A stretch of 43,173 nt of DNA from Burkholderiales bacterium (GCA_026399895.1 JAPLQC010000043.1:1-43173), one strand, 5' to 3'. Shown: positions 33,583 to 41,393, counted from the stretch's first letter. Program-made: numbers and translations. The notes: generated by a model from the letters alone, not told the origin.

Positions 33583-34170
33583 TTATTCAGCGCTTGGTGC
33601 GTCGTCAGACTTCGCTTCGGGCTTGTCGTCTTCTTTCTTCGCAGCGGGCTTGTCGTTTGCGCTGCTCGAGCTACTTGAGCCGCCGCCAGCAGCACTACGA
33701 ATTTGTTTCAGGCCTTCGGTGTTCTTTACGATTCCTGCTAGCAGACCGTCGAGGTCATCATTGCCGTCCAGCTTGGCCAGCAGATCGCGCAACTCGAGTC
33801 GTGCTTCCAGCAGTTTCTTCAGGCGCGGTACCTGATCAACAATCGCCTCAGGATGGAAGTCGGCAAACTTCTTCGGCGTGAGCTCGATCTTCAGGTTGCC
33901 GCTGCCTTTCATCATGTCCGGTACGCTCATGTCGAGTCGCGGACCGATCTTGGCCATGATATCGTCGAAGTTATCGCGATCGATTTCGACGAAGCGCCGG
34001 TCTTTCATTTTCGGGGGCGCGCTCGCAGGCTTGCCCGCCAGATCGGCAAGGACGCCTACCACCAGCGGCAACTCACGCTTTTCGATGGCATCACCGATCT
34101 CGACGTCGTAGGTGATCTGTACGCGGGGTGGACGGTTGCGCCCAACCCATTTCTGCAGACTCTCAGCCAT
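33583..34170 (-). CDS. tssB: T6SS sheath protein TssB (VipA)
   Basis: Small sheath subunit, 195 aa, first gene of the T6SS operon. The start SLQKWVGRNRPPRVQITYD and the segment ELPLVVGVLADLAGKP are diagnostic. The last 35 residues are a Ser/Lys/Asp/Glu-rich tail longer than in most family members (about 165-170 aa). GGAGG precedes the ATG by 9 bases. A palindromic operator-like site lies 60-85 bp upstream. Confidence 0.95.
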   Translation of the reverse strand: MAESLQKWVGRNRPPRVQITYDVEIGDAIEKRELPLVVGVLADLAGKPASAPPKMKDRRFVEIDRDNFDDIMAKIGPRLDMSVPDMMKGSGNLKIELTPKKFADFHPEAIVDQVPRLKKLLEARLELRDLLAKLDGNDDLDGLLAGIVKNTEGLKQIRSAAGGGSSSSSSANDKPAAKKEDDKPEAKSDDAPSAE

Positions 34171-34228
34171 AGCTTGATACCTCCATTGGTGCGGGCACTA
34201 CCGGCCACGCAATATTAGTTCTCCGCGG

Positions 34229-34253
34229 CAATACTAACCATACTTTAGTATTG
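34229..34253. promoter_or_regulatory. Operator/promoter site 1 upstream of tssB
   Basis: CAATACTAA and TTAGTATTG form a perfect 9-bp inverted repeat with a 7-base spacer. Inside lies the perfect 12-bp palindrome ATACTTTAGTAT (34240-34251), also found at two other places in this locus (34952 and 39937). A further related half site, CAATATTAG, lies at 34210-34218. On the - strand the palindrome runs into TATGGT, a possible -10 for tssB. Confidence 0.6.
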
Positions 34254-34289
34254 GTGCAAGCAGAAAAGAAAGATTTTATCCACCCCGAC

Positions 34290-34916
34290 CTAGCGCAATT
34301 TATTGAGCAGCTTGTCGGCCATGACAGACGCCAGCTGGCTGCGCAAACGGGTCACTGACAGCCGCTCCTGCTCAATGCGGGCGGCGTCCTGAATCTGGTC
34401 GATCACGCGCGCTTTGGCCTTGTCGATCGCATGCTGGGTCAGCTGCAACTCGGCGCGCAGCTGCTCGCGCCGCTCAATTCTTTCGGCCAGATCGCGCAGC
34501 GCTTCGGTGATGCCTTGCCAAGGGCCGTCGCCATCGCCGACCCCTTGATCCAGCTGCGTGAATAACTGATTGAGGCTATCGCCCAGCTCTGCCAATGTCT
34601 CTGCCGGGCTGCTCTGGCCAGGCTCAGCACTAATAGATGAGATGGCGCGATCGACCAGTAGATTGGTCTCGCTGAGTTGGCGCGCCAGATCGCCAAAGCC
34701 CGGGGGCAGGCGACCCAAGCCAAGGTCTTCGCCCATGCTCGCGCCCGCGTCCAGTCGCGAACTGCTTGGCGTGCCTGTACGCGGTGGTGGTGAAGCTGGC
34801 CCATGGAATGCGCGCCCAAACGGGTTGCCGCTGCTGCGGCCGCGCGCCTCCTCTGGCGCATTACTTCCCCACGTATCGCTGGGCTCGCCAAAGGGCGGCT
34901 GCGGTGGCTTTTGCAT
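34290..34916 (-). CDS. Proline-rich coiled-coil protein upstream of tssB, unknown
   Basis: A 208-aa protein of unknown family. The first 75 residues are Pro/Gly/Ser-rich and probably disordered (QKPPQPPFGEPSDTW). The rest is helical, ending in a coiled coil of about 80 residues rich in Glu, Arg, Gln and Leu (LRDLAERIERREQLRAELQ). No signal peptide or membrane helix. The ATG at 34916 is preferred because AAGGAG lies upstream; a GTG at 34949 would sit in the promoter. It lies 119 bp upstream of tssB in the same direction and opposite to the kinase gene. A cytosolic T6SS accessory or regulatory role is possible from position only. Confidence 0.6.
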   Translation of the reverse strand: MQKPPQPPFGEPSDTWGSNAPEEARGRSSGNPFGRAFHGPASPPPRTGTPSSSRLDAGASMGEDLGLGRLPPGFGDLARQLSETNLLVDRAISSISAEPGQSSPAETLAELGDSLNQLFTQLDQGVGDGDGPWQGITEALRDLAERIERREQLRAELQLTQHAIDKAKARVIDQIQDAARIEQERLSVTRLRSQLASVMADKLLNKLR

Positions 34917-34951
34917 CGGCTTGATTGCTCCTTTGGCTAAGACTAGCACTC

Positions 34952-34966
34952 ACACTAAAGTATAAT
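34952..34966. promoter_or_regulatory. Operator/promoter site 2 between divergent genes
   Basis: ACACTAAAGTAT is the shared palindrome with one mismatch, followed by AT to give TATAAT (34961-34966), a consensus -10 for the rightward kinase gene. The same sequence could serve the leftward gene. A clear -35 is not visible, which would fit an activator-dependent promoter. Confidence 0.55.
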
Positions 34967-35047
34967 ACAGCCCATATCTTGCGGGAAACATGCTGATGCG
35001 AAATTTTATTCAGCCGCAGCAGTGGATGGGCGCGCAGGAGGTCTCGC

Positions 35048-36397
35048 GTGGCTGACCTGGCGGCGCTACTTCCCACGATGACGCTCGCACTGGCCGTACT
35101 GCTGATCGGCTTGATCCTGGTCGCGCTCGCGGTTTGGTTGCTGATTCGGCAGGTACGTGAGCAGCGCCGCCGCCGCCGTATCGACGACATGCTGCAAGAG
35201 CTGGCTGAGCGTCGGCTGGCGCTGCGCGATACCGAGGTCGATCGGTCACGCTTTCTGGCGGCATTCAGTCATGACCTGAAACAGCCGATGCAGGCCATTA
35301 ATCTCTACTTGGGTAGCGTCGAGCGCAGTCTTGCGCACGCTTCACTTGATACCGCCGAGCGATCACGCGCTACCGAAAGCCTGCTGCGTCTGCGGCAAAG
35401 CATGGGCTACATGAACGACGTGTTCGACAGCATGCTGGATGTCAGCCGGCTCGACAGTGGCGCGCTGGAGGTGTCGATTGAACGTATCGATGCCCGCGAG
35501 TTCTGCGAACGTATGGTGGCGCAGCATCGTCGAATGGCTGAGGATTTGGGTCTCACGCTGACCCTGCGCGCCCCCGAGCATGAAGCGCTTTTCTTGCAAA
35601 CCGATCCTCGACTGCTCGAGCGCATCTTGCGTAATTTCATCAGCAACTCGATGCGGTATACCCAGCGTGGTGGGGTTCGTTTACGGATCTCACGACGGGG
35701 AGAGCGCTGTCGCATCGCAGTGATTGATACGGGCGCTGGTATTGCCGTCGGGCTGCGTAAAAAAATCTTCGACGAATTCACACGTGGCGATCATGCTGCG
35801 ATGACGACGCAGGGTGTGGGGCTGGGTCTGGCGATTGCACGTCGACTTGCCGCCCGTATTGGTGCCCGTATCTCACTCGGTAGTCATGTGGGTATCGGCT
35901 CGGTATTTGCGATCGATCTGCCATTAGTCACCGAAGCGATTGCCGGCAGCGAACAGGTGGCGCTCGCTGAGACTTACTTGATTGAGCGCTTGTTGCCGCA
36001 GGTGTTGTTCGAGCCACCCGAAAATACCTTGATGGTGTGTATCGATGCCGACCCGGATGTAGGTAATGCACTTCGCCTGCTAGCCCCGGGTATTGGCATC
36101 TCAGTCATCGTGGCGTGTAGTAGCGATGACGCCATACGACAACTGGCCATACAGGGCGGCATACCTAGTTTGCTGATGGTGGATGCGCAAATGCAATCTG
36201 AGCCGGTCGCTCAAGTTATTACGCGTATTAATGATGAATTCAACAGCAACATACCAGTGCTGTTATGCAGCGATGAATCACCGTTTAGCGACCTGCAGCG
36301 ACAAGTAAGTTCGCGAGTGACTTTGCTGCAGCGTCCGTTCAGTACTGAAAAACTACGAGCAGCGATTAATGCCACGCTATTTACTGAGTCAGAATAG
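35048..36397 (+). CDS. Hybrid sensor histidine kinase
   Basis: Membrane kinase of 449 aa with one N-terminal helix (about 10-33) and no large sensor domain. The HisKA H-box is FSHDLKQPMQ with His75, the N-box RNFISNSMRYT, then DTGAGI and GVGLGLAIARRL for ATP binding. A C-terminal receiver domain (about 330-445) has the acidic pair DADP and the likely phospho-acceptor Asp379 (LLMVDAQM); the conserved Lys before Pro is Arg or Gln (LLQRPF), so phosphorylation may be altered. Start is GTG at 35048 with AGGAGG upstream. Divergent from the coiled-coil gene and convergent with the response-regulator gene, its probable partner. Confidence 0.85.
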   Translation: MADLAALLPTMTLALAVLLIGLILVALAVWLLIRQVREQRRRRRIDDMLQELAERRLALRDTEVDRSRFLAAFSHDLKQPMQAINLYLGSVERSLAHASLDTAERSRATESLLRLRQSMGYMNDVFDSMLDVSRLDSGALEVSIERIDAREFCERMVAQHRRMAEDLGLTLTLRAPEHEALFLQTDPRLLERILRNFISNSMRYTQRGGVRLRISRRGERCRIAVIDTGAGIAVGLRKKIFDEFTRGDHAAMTTQGVGLGLAIARRLAARIGARISLGSHVGIGSVFAIDLPLVTEAIAGSEQVALAETYLIERLLPQVLFEPPENTLMVCIDADPDVGNALRLLAPGIGISVIVACSSDDAIRQLAIQGGIPSLLMVDAQMQSEPVAQVITRINDEFNSNIPVLLCSDESPFSDLQRQVSSRVTLLQRPFSTEKLRAAINATLFTESE

Positions 36398-36427
36398 AAC
36401 CTATCTGGCTAGCGATACAGATTCAAA

Positions 36428-36444
36428 AACATTCCAGCAATGTT
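36428..36444. terminator. Possible weak terminator between convergent genes
   Basis: AACATT, loop CCAGC, AATGTT: a 6-bp perfect stem in the 65-bp gap between the convergent kinase and response-regulator genes. No clear T run, so only a weak candidate. Confidence 0.3.
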
Positions 36445-36462
36445 GTTGGTGGTACTAATCAT

Positions 36463-37119
36463 TTAATGGTTGTTCACGAACAGGCCAAGCTTTTGAGCTA
36501 CCAGGACTGCTTGGGTACGACTGGCTACATGCAGTTCGCGGAAGATGCCGCCGACATGAGATTTCGCGGTGATCTCGGTGATACCTAGTTGATCGGCAAT
36601 CTCGCGATTACTCATACCTTGACAGATCATCGACAGTACCTGCACCTGTCGCTCGGTGAGTGCGATTCGGGTGAGCGCCGAGCTATCTGCCAAGCCACGC
36701 GCTGACAACCAGGTGCCTTTGATGAGCGTACCTTCCACCGCTTGCGCCACGATAGTAATTGCATCATCGGTGGGTGCTGCTTTACTGATAAAGGCGGCGG
36801 CGCCCGCACCCAAGCAAGCACCGACTTGCAGTGCATCATCATTGCCTGAGATAGCGATTACCTGTACCGATTCACTCAGCGCGAGTAGCTGCGTGATCGC
36901 AGCGAGTCCGCTAATGCCGGGAAGGCCGAGATCAATCAGCACCAACCAAGGCTGCGCTTTGCGTTTCTTGACTTCTTGCTTGAGCAAGGCGATGCCGGAT
37001 TCTGCATCACCGACGGTCTCTAGCCGCAGGCGAGGGAAACGTTTGCGCAATGCATCGGCTAGCGCAACCCGAATGATGGGGTGATCATCAATGATCAGTA
37101 GGGAGGGGGAGACATGCAT
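36463..37119 (-). CDS. LuxR/NarL-type response regulator
   Basis: A 218-aa two-component DNA-binding regulator. The receiver domain has the acidic pair IIDDHP, phospho-acceptor Asp63 (LIDLGLPG) and the Ser/Lys places (ISGND; ISKAAP). The C-terminal LuxR-type HTH (about 150-212) is LTERQVQVLSMICQGMSNR followed by ITAKSHVGGIF. The ATG at 37119 gives the conserved start just before the acidic pair, though no clear ribosome site precedes it. Last gene of a four-gene operon; likely partner of the hybrid kinase opposite. It may bind the palindrome found at three promoters here, which is inference. Confidence 0.85.
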   Translation of the reverse strand: MHVSPSLLIIDDHPIIRVALADALRKRFPRLRLETVGDAESGIALLKQEVKKRKAQPWLVLIDLGLPGISGLAAITQLLALSESVQVIAISGNDDALQVGACLGAGAAAFISKAAPTDDAITIVAQAVEGTLIKGTWLSARGLADSSALTRIALTERQVQVLSMICQGMSNREIADQLGITEITAKSHVGGIFRELHVASRTQAVLVAQKLGLFVNNH

Positions 37120-37141
37120 GGACGCGATTGTAAATGACAAT

Positions 37142-37624
37142 CTAGCGCAGTAAGCTCAATCCCAGAATCAATCCTGCCAGCAGCAGCGCAAGGATCAATG
37201 CAATCAGCATGGGCGACCCGCTACGACGTTGCTGCAGCTCAGGTAGCGGCTCTGTAGCGCGCACCGAAGCGAGTACTTTGAGTTCGGCAACTGGTAAATG
37301 GCCCCACATGGCCCGACTAATCCCATCTACTGGCGCTGCCTCAATGGGGGTCACGCGCTGCTCGGCAGGTGCATTATCTGTTTGCAAAAAATAGGTCTCG
37401 GGTAGACCCATTGCAATCGCTATGCGACGCGCGCAATCGATACGATGTGCTTCGTCGACGAAGGTATGCGATGCGCCTTCTTCAATCGCACGAATCTGTG
37501 CATCACTCAAGCCTGACAGCATGGCCAGCGTTACGGTACTCAGGTGATGCTCGCGCCGCACCCGCTCGATCATTTTGCCGAGTACGGTGGTTTGTAACTG
37601 TGACTCATGCCGGAAGCGATTCAT
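37142..37624 (-). CDS. Membrane-anchored Xre-type HTH protein
   Basis: A 160-aa protein with an N-terminal helix-turn-helix of Cro/Xre or RodZ type (about 15-75: GKMIERVRREHHLSTVTLA, LSGLSDAQIRAIEEG), a linker and a C-terminal membrane helix (about 137-158) next to RRSGSP. It is thus an inner-membrane protein with a cytoplasmic DNA-binding-like domain. ATG overlaps the previous stop by ATGA; 22 bp separate it from the response regulator. It could tether promoter DNA at the membrane or act as a protein-interaction module like RodZ. Confidence 0.7.
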   Translation of the reverse strand: MNRFRHESQLQTTVLGKMIERVRREHHLSTVTLAMLSGLSDAQIRAIEEGASHTFVDEAHRIDCARRIAIAMGLPETYFLQTDNAPAEQRVTPIEAAPVDGISRAMWGHLPVAELKVLASVRATEPLPELQQRRSGSPMLIALILALLLAGLILGLSLLR

Positions 37625-39030
37625 AGCCTCGCCTCTCGGCTGGCAGCGTAGGGTGCGTCTGCACCCGTGCGCGATACGTCATCCACTAGCGTCATCTGTA
37701 CGCGGTAGAACAGTTTGTAATCGGGCGTTTTCATTTTTCTGAGTGATACCGAGAGCCCGCCACCCCGTCGCAACAACAGCCAACCATGCGCTTCGTTATT
37801 GGTTGCGATACCGTTTTCCAGATGCGATATTTCGCTATCGTTATCTGACAGAAGTCGTAGCTTGTCCCAGAACATGCCAGCGCCAGCATAACGGTCGATC
37901 GGGTCGAGCAGACGGAACCAACCATCGGCCATCGCAGCAATCGCAAAATGATGATCGAGAAGACCACTGGCTTCGTGGGGCGCATCATTGTGCGTATCCA
38001 CTAGCAGGCTGCGCAGAATGTCATAGTCGAAGGGCAGCTTATCTAATTGCATCAGATGGTAAGACTGTCCGCCGCACTCCACGCTGGTCATGCGGATTTG
38101 TACGAGTTCGGCTTGACGATCAGGCCGTTCAAACAGCGCGCGCACTTGTTGTTGGCCGATCGGCTGCGCTGCGATGAATAGGTCTTCCAGCAAACGATCT
38201 GTGGTATCCGGGTAGGAGAGCTGACGCCTTGCTTGAGCGCTGGCGAACAGGATGCGACCGTCATCCGCAGTGACCAGCATTGCGGCGGGCAACTGATAAA
38301 AAGCTTGTGACACCACCAGCAGATCATTGGTGCTGGCATTGGCTTTGTCGACTAGTTGGCGCGCAACGCGATCAAGCCACGCGCTGTGCTTAGCGCTGCG
38401 CAGAGCGAGTACACAGCTAATAATCAGCAGCTTCAGTAAAAGCCAAAGACAGATAGCAGTTATCGTCAGCGTGCGTGCATCTGCCACCTCAGGCGTATTA
38501 GGCGGCAGACCGACAGCGACCAGCACCATCATCAATTGCAATAGCGCGCCGACACCACACAGCAGCGCGAGCATGATCACAACGCGCTGCGACATCACAT
38601 GTAAGCGCGCGTGTCGGCTGCATTCAGCGGCTGCCCCCGCAAATACCGCACACAGGAGCAGAGAGGCCATCAGTGGCCCGGTAACACCTGCGCCGCGTGT
38701 GGGCAGTTGCTGCACGCCGACGCCCAGCGTTAGCGCAACCAAGATCACCAAGGGAAAAAATGCCCTACCACCGGGTATACGACCCGCTGCTGCTGCAGCA
38801 ATTGCCGCCGCAGCAATCAAATCGAATGCTAAAAATGGCGTCAGATCACCGGTCAGTGCAAAACGTTCGGCAACCAGCATGGCCACCGGGTGTACCAGCA
38901 CGCTAAATGCAGCCACCCATACTGCGTAATCCTGCGGCCTCGGTGCGATCGGGTAGCGAGCCACATCCAAGGCAATCAGCGCCAAGCTTGCGAGCAGAAA
39001 GAACAGCAGTAGATCGCTCGACAGGTTCAT
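37621..39030 (-). CDS. Multi-helix membrane protein with PAS-like domain, putative sensor
   Basis: A 469-aa protein with about seven predicted helices in the first 215 residues, then a PAS-like domain (about 245-330: LPAAMLVTADDGRILFASAQ, RRQLSYPDT) and a further soluble region. No kinase, GGDEF, EAL or phosphatase motif is seen, so it senses but has no visible output domain. The ATG overlaps the stop of the upstream gene by one base and its stop overlaps the Xre gene by 4 bp, so the proteins are made together. The combination suggests a membrane sensor that acts through the Xre-type protein or the LuxR regulator. Family unknown to me. Confidence 0.65.
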   Translation of the reverse strand: MNLSSDLLLFFLLASLALIALDVARYPIAPRPQDYAVWVAAFSVLVHPVAMLVAERFALTGDLTPFLAFDLIAAAAIAAAAAGRIPGGRAFFPLVILVALTLGVGVQQLPTRGAGVTGPLMASLLLCAVFAGAAAECSRHARLHVMSQRVVIMLALLCGVGALLQLMMVLVAVGLPPNTPEVADARTLTITAICLWLLLKLLIISCVLALRSAKHSAWLDRVARQLVDKANASTNDLLVVSQAFYQLPAAMLVTADDGRILFASAQARRQLSYPDTTDRLLEDLFIAAQPIGQQQVRALFERPDRQAELVQIRMTSVECGGQSYHLMQLDKLPFDYDILRSLLVDTHNDAPHEASGLLDHHFAIAAMADGWFRLLDPIDRYAGAGMFWDKLRLLSDNDSEISHLENGIATNNEAHGWLLLRRGGGLSVSLRKMKTPDYKLFYRVQMTLVDDVSRTGADAPYAASREARL

Positions 39031-39926
39031 CAGTTGGATGCTCCGCTGTCGGTAACAGGTGCGTCGGCTTTGTTGAGCGTGTCGGTGGCTGTTTCGGCTT
39101 TATCGAGGATGTCGGCTGCACCGGTAGTTTCAATCCGCTCGAGGTCTAACGCTTTCTTTTCTGGCGGCAGGAATACAGGCACGCCAGCCAGCGTGCTTGT
39201 GGCCGCAGATGGGTTTGTGCCTGTCGGTGATGAGAAAAGTGTTTGCGTGAATAGACGTGCGACCTCATCCTTGCCAGGCCATAGTGTCGGCCCGAACAAC
39301 AGCGCCAGCATGAGGCTTGCCGCCAGCGTGAAGCTGGCCCGCACAGGCTTATGCTGGCGAGAGAGCGGCGATCTTTGGCGCCGGGCAGATCGCGTCGAGT
39401 GATTAGGTGTTGCACTCAGCACGGCGTGATCAGATAGGTGGCCAGGTGCTTCATCCAGATACCAGCGCGCTACTCGCGTGCCTAACTCGGCTACTTGCGC
39501 TTCGCAAGCGAGTGCACTGCTACTGAATAGCGCGACGATACGCAGACGTCGATGACCGGTGCCATTCAGCAGGCGTAATAGCTGACGCAGCTGTGTCGGC
39601 GGAAGGTTTTGCGCATCGGGGATAAACAGCAGACAGTTATGCAGTGGTCGGTCATGCTGGCGGGCTGCTTGCCCAGAGAGTGTCTGCAGCGCGCCGTCAA
39701 AACGCGCCAGCGTCAAATCGGCGAGTAGGGTCTCAAGCTGCGTCGGGTCATACTTAAGGACTTGCCAACCGCCTTGGTCTGCCAGCCCGGTGGCGATAGC
39801 GGCGGCGTAGGCCAGCAGTTGCAGGCGGTCGTGACCGATCATGGCCAAATCAAGGCCATCCTGCGCCAACGACGCCCGGACCCGAGAGAGATGCTCCCTG
39901 TCCGCTGCAGGTACCAAGGGGGACAT
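39030..39926 (-). CDS. Membrane protein with degenerate ATPase-like domain
   Basis: A 298-aa protein. The cytoplasmic part (1-195) resembles the ExeA/MshM type of AAA domain around Walker B (CLLFIPDAQNL, about 98-108) and sensor 1 (LRIVALFSSSA), but no Walker A is visible where expected (AMIGHDRLQLL), so ATPase activity is doubtful. A single helix follows at about 198-216, then an Ala/Thr/Pro-rich periplasmic tail. First gene of the four-gene operon. The promoter TATAAT lies only 7 bases upstream of the ATG, so the mRNA may be leaderless. Function unknown; assembly or signalling across the inner membrane is a guess. Confidence 0.6.
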   Translation of the reverse strand: MSPLVPAADREHLSRVRASLAQDGLDLAMIGHDRLQLLAYAAAIATGLADQGGWQVLKYDPTQLETLLADLTLARFDGALQTLSGQAARQHDRPLHNCLLFIPDAQNLPPTQLRQLLRLLNGTGHRRLRIVALFSSSALACEAQVAELGTRVARWYLDEAPGHLSDHAVLSATPNHSTRSARRQRSPLSRQHKPVRASFTLAASLMLALLFGPTLWPGKDEVARLFTQTLFSSPTGTNPSAATSTLAGVPVFLPPEKKALDLERIETTGAADILDKAETATDTLNKADAPVTDSGASN

Positions 39927-39933
39927 GCGGCGG

Positions 39934-39948
39934 ATTATACTAAAGTAT
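39934..39948 (-). promoter_or_regulatory. Operator/promoter site 3 of the four-gene regulatory operon
   Basis: The perfect 12-bp palindrome ATACTAAAGTAT (39937-39948). Read on the - strand it runs into TATAAT (39939-39934), a consensus -10 seven bases before the ATG of the operon's first gene. The overlap of palindrome and -10 is the same as at site 2. Confidence 0.6.
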
Positions 39949-40033
39949 CAATAGGAAAAACCGCCCGCGGGCTAATCTCTATTGGTTAGCGGGAGAAGGT
40001 CGGCTGGTTGCCGCCCGAGGAATCAGCTGAAGA

Positions 40034-40135
40034 TCAGTGCTCGCCGCCAGAGCGCCAGTTGTGGAGCAGGCTAAAAGTCTGGCGCATGACCAGCAGAAGG
40101 GCGACAAAAATCAGAGCAAAGAATGCGTAGACCAT
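40034..40135 (-). CDS. 33-aa single-helix membrane protein
   Basis: A very short ORF of 33 aa: start MVYAFFALIFVALLLVM, a membrane helix of about 15 residues, then the polar tail ending HNWRSGGEH. Evidence for reality is the strong GGAGG 8 bases before the ATG and its place 45 bp downstream of another small membrane gene in the same direction. No family recognised. Small proteins of this kind are often subunits of respiratory oxidases or transport complexes. Confidence 0.55.
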   Translation of the reverse strand: MVYAFFALIFVALLLVMRQTFSLLHNWRSGGEH

Positions 40136-40180
40136 GGTGGTCCTCCATCAGTAAGGGCTTGGAATTCCGATCAGATCGAT

Positions 40181-40378
40181 TCAGGCCAAACTCATCATGA
40201 ACCAGATCGCCAAACTGAGCACCACGATCGCGGCGCCACTCAGCGTGTAAATCGCACGAATAAACTCTTTCGGCGTTATCAGGGGGCGGTCGACGCTATG
40301 CGGCGCAGTATGGTCAGCGTCAATGCTTTGTGGCTCGTTGGATTGAGCCGATGTTGCTGCGTTAGCTTGGTGTTCCAT
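40181..40378 (-). CDS. 65-aa single-helix membrane protein
   Basis: A 65-aa protein with a polar N-terminal half rich in Gln, Asn and Ala, then RPLITPKEFIRAIYTLSG and a C-terminal helix (about 43-64, AAIVVLSLAIWFMMSLA). GGAGG lies 9-10 bases before the ATG. Probably co-transcribed with the 33-aa gene. Family not recognised. It is oriented away from the 126-aa gene on the right. Confidence 0.6.
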   Translation of the reverse strand: MEHQANAATSAQSNEPQSIDADHTAPHSVDRPLITPKEFIRAIYTLSGAAIVVLSLAIWFMMSLA

Positions 40379-40735
40379 GGGGTGGGTCCTCCGAAGAAGC
40401 CTGCATCATGTTCAGGTGCTGCTAATGAGCCGAGGCGATGGTGATCGCGCTCCGGCGCTTGAGTCCTGTGCTGCTAGGTCGGAGTCTAACCTTGAGCGGG
40501 GTGAGGTGAAAACAAAAAATGATTTTCTATTTTATTAATAATCATCAGGTATTCACTGCTGCAGCACTCGTTGGGCGGAAATTAAAAGTTCGACAATCAT
40601 CGGCTAATAATCAAAGCGCTCCTGCCGATTAAGCTTTGGATTGTTATTAAGGTCTGTGGTAGCTTCCGCCTGTCACAGGATATCCGCCCAAGCCGCGCTG
40701 TCGGCCAAAGCGACACCCAATGAGCCCGGGGAAGC
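40379..40735. other. Divergent non-coding region
   Basis: Between the small membrane gene on the left and the 126-aa gene on the right. It contains an AT-rich stretch at about 40510-40560 and a small dyad CCTGT-C-ACAGG (40669-40679) about 57 bp before the rightward start. No gene or convincing promoter seen. Confidence 0.4.
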
Positions 40736-41116
40736 ATGAGTACACCCTCCGAATTTTTTATTGACCTAGAGCGCGGCGAGATTTGTGCGCTTGAGCGCTT
40801 CCTCGAACGCTCTGGTCCGGTGCTGACGTCCAAGTCGCTCGAGGCTTCATCGACCGTGCTTTCCAGTGCGCTGCAGGCGATGCATAAACCAGTGCAGATC
40901 GCGGTTCAACAACTCGACAAAGACACGCAGGTCAATGAGGTCAGCGTCGCCATGCAACTACGCGAAGAGCAAGCCGACGCCGCCGCACATGCCTTCAGGC
41001 GACTCACAGTTTCCGAACTGGATACCATGCTAGAAGATGAAGAAGCGTCGAACGATGTGTCGATTGCGCTTTGGAAGATTCTGGATGTAATCGGACCCGT
41101 CGAAGTCCGACTCTAA
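40736..41116 (+). CDS. Unknown 126-aa protein
   Basis: A soluble, acidic, mostly helical protein of 126 aa with no signal peptide or membrane helix. It starts STPSEFFIDLERGEI and has a central segment VQIAVQQLDKDTQVNEVS and the acidic LDTMLEDEEAS. A purine-rich GGGGAAG precedes the ATG. No family recognised. Its stop codon touches the first arm of an inverted repeat that may end its transcript. It is convergent with the truncated haemoglobin gene, with a tandem repeat between them. Confidence 0.6.
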   Translation: MSTPSEFFIDLERGEICALERFLERSGPVLTSKSLEASSTVLSSALQAMHKPVQIAVQQLDKDTQVNEVSVAMQLREEQADAAAHAFRRLTVSELDTMLEDEEASNDVSIALWKILDVIGPVEVRL

Positions 41117-41384
41117 AACTCGCCACCAAAAAGCCGCTGGCGTTGTTGGTGGCAACTTGCCGTACTACTCGTACTGTCTGCGTTGCCCCCGCCTAGCCAT
41201 CGGCTTTTTGGTGGCGAGTTTGTCACTCCAAATTGGGCTAGCGTTGTTGGCGGCAACTTGCCGTACCACTTGTACTGTCTTCGTTGCCCCCGCCTAGCCA
41301 TCGGCTTTTTGGTGGCGAGTTTGTCACTCCAAATTGGGCTGGCGTTGTTGGTGGCAACTTGCCGTACTACCCGTACTGTCTGCG
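41116..41384. repeat. 101-bp tandem repeat with inverted copy of its core
   Basis: Units start at 41137, 41238 and 41339, an exact 101-bp period: two full copies and a third of 46 bp. Copies 1 and 2 differ at about five places, all in the first 46 bp; the other 55 bp are identical. A 21-bp segment of the unit (41201-41221 and 41302-41322, reading CGGCTTTTTGGTGGCGAGTT and one more T) occurs inverted, without mismatch, at 41116-41136 directly before unit 1. This allows long stems with 64- or 165-base loops. 101 is not a multiple of three, so the repeat is non-coding. It may act as transcription terminator between two convergent genes. Confidence 0.85.
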
Positions 41385-41393
41385 GTCCTGCGC

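Noticed and set aside
33158..33881. Two + strand frames of 200-225 aa opposite tssB/tssC
   Set aside because: They cross the boundary between two well-supported genes on the other strand and have no recognisable content.
41137..41384. CRISPR array
   Set aside because: The repeat is contiguous with 101-bp units and has no short repeats separated by unique spacers; no cas genes are present.
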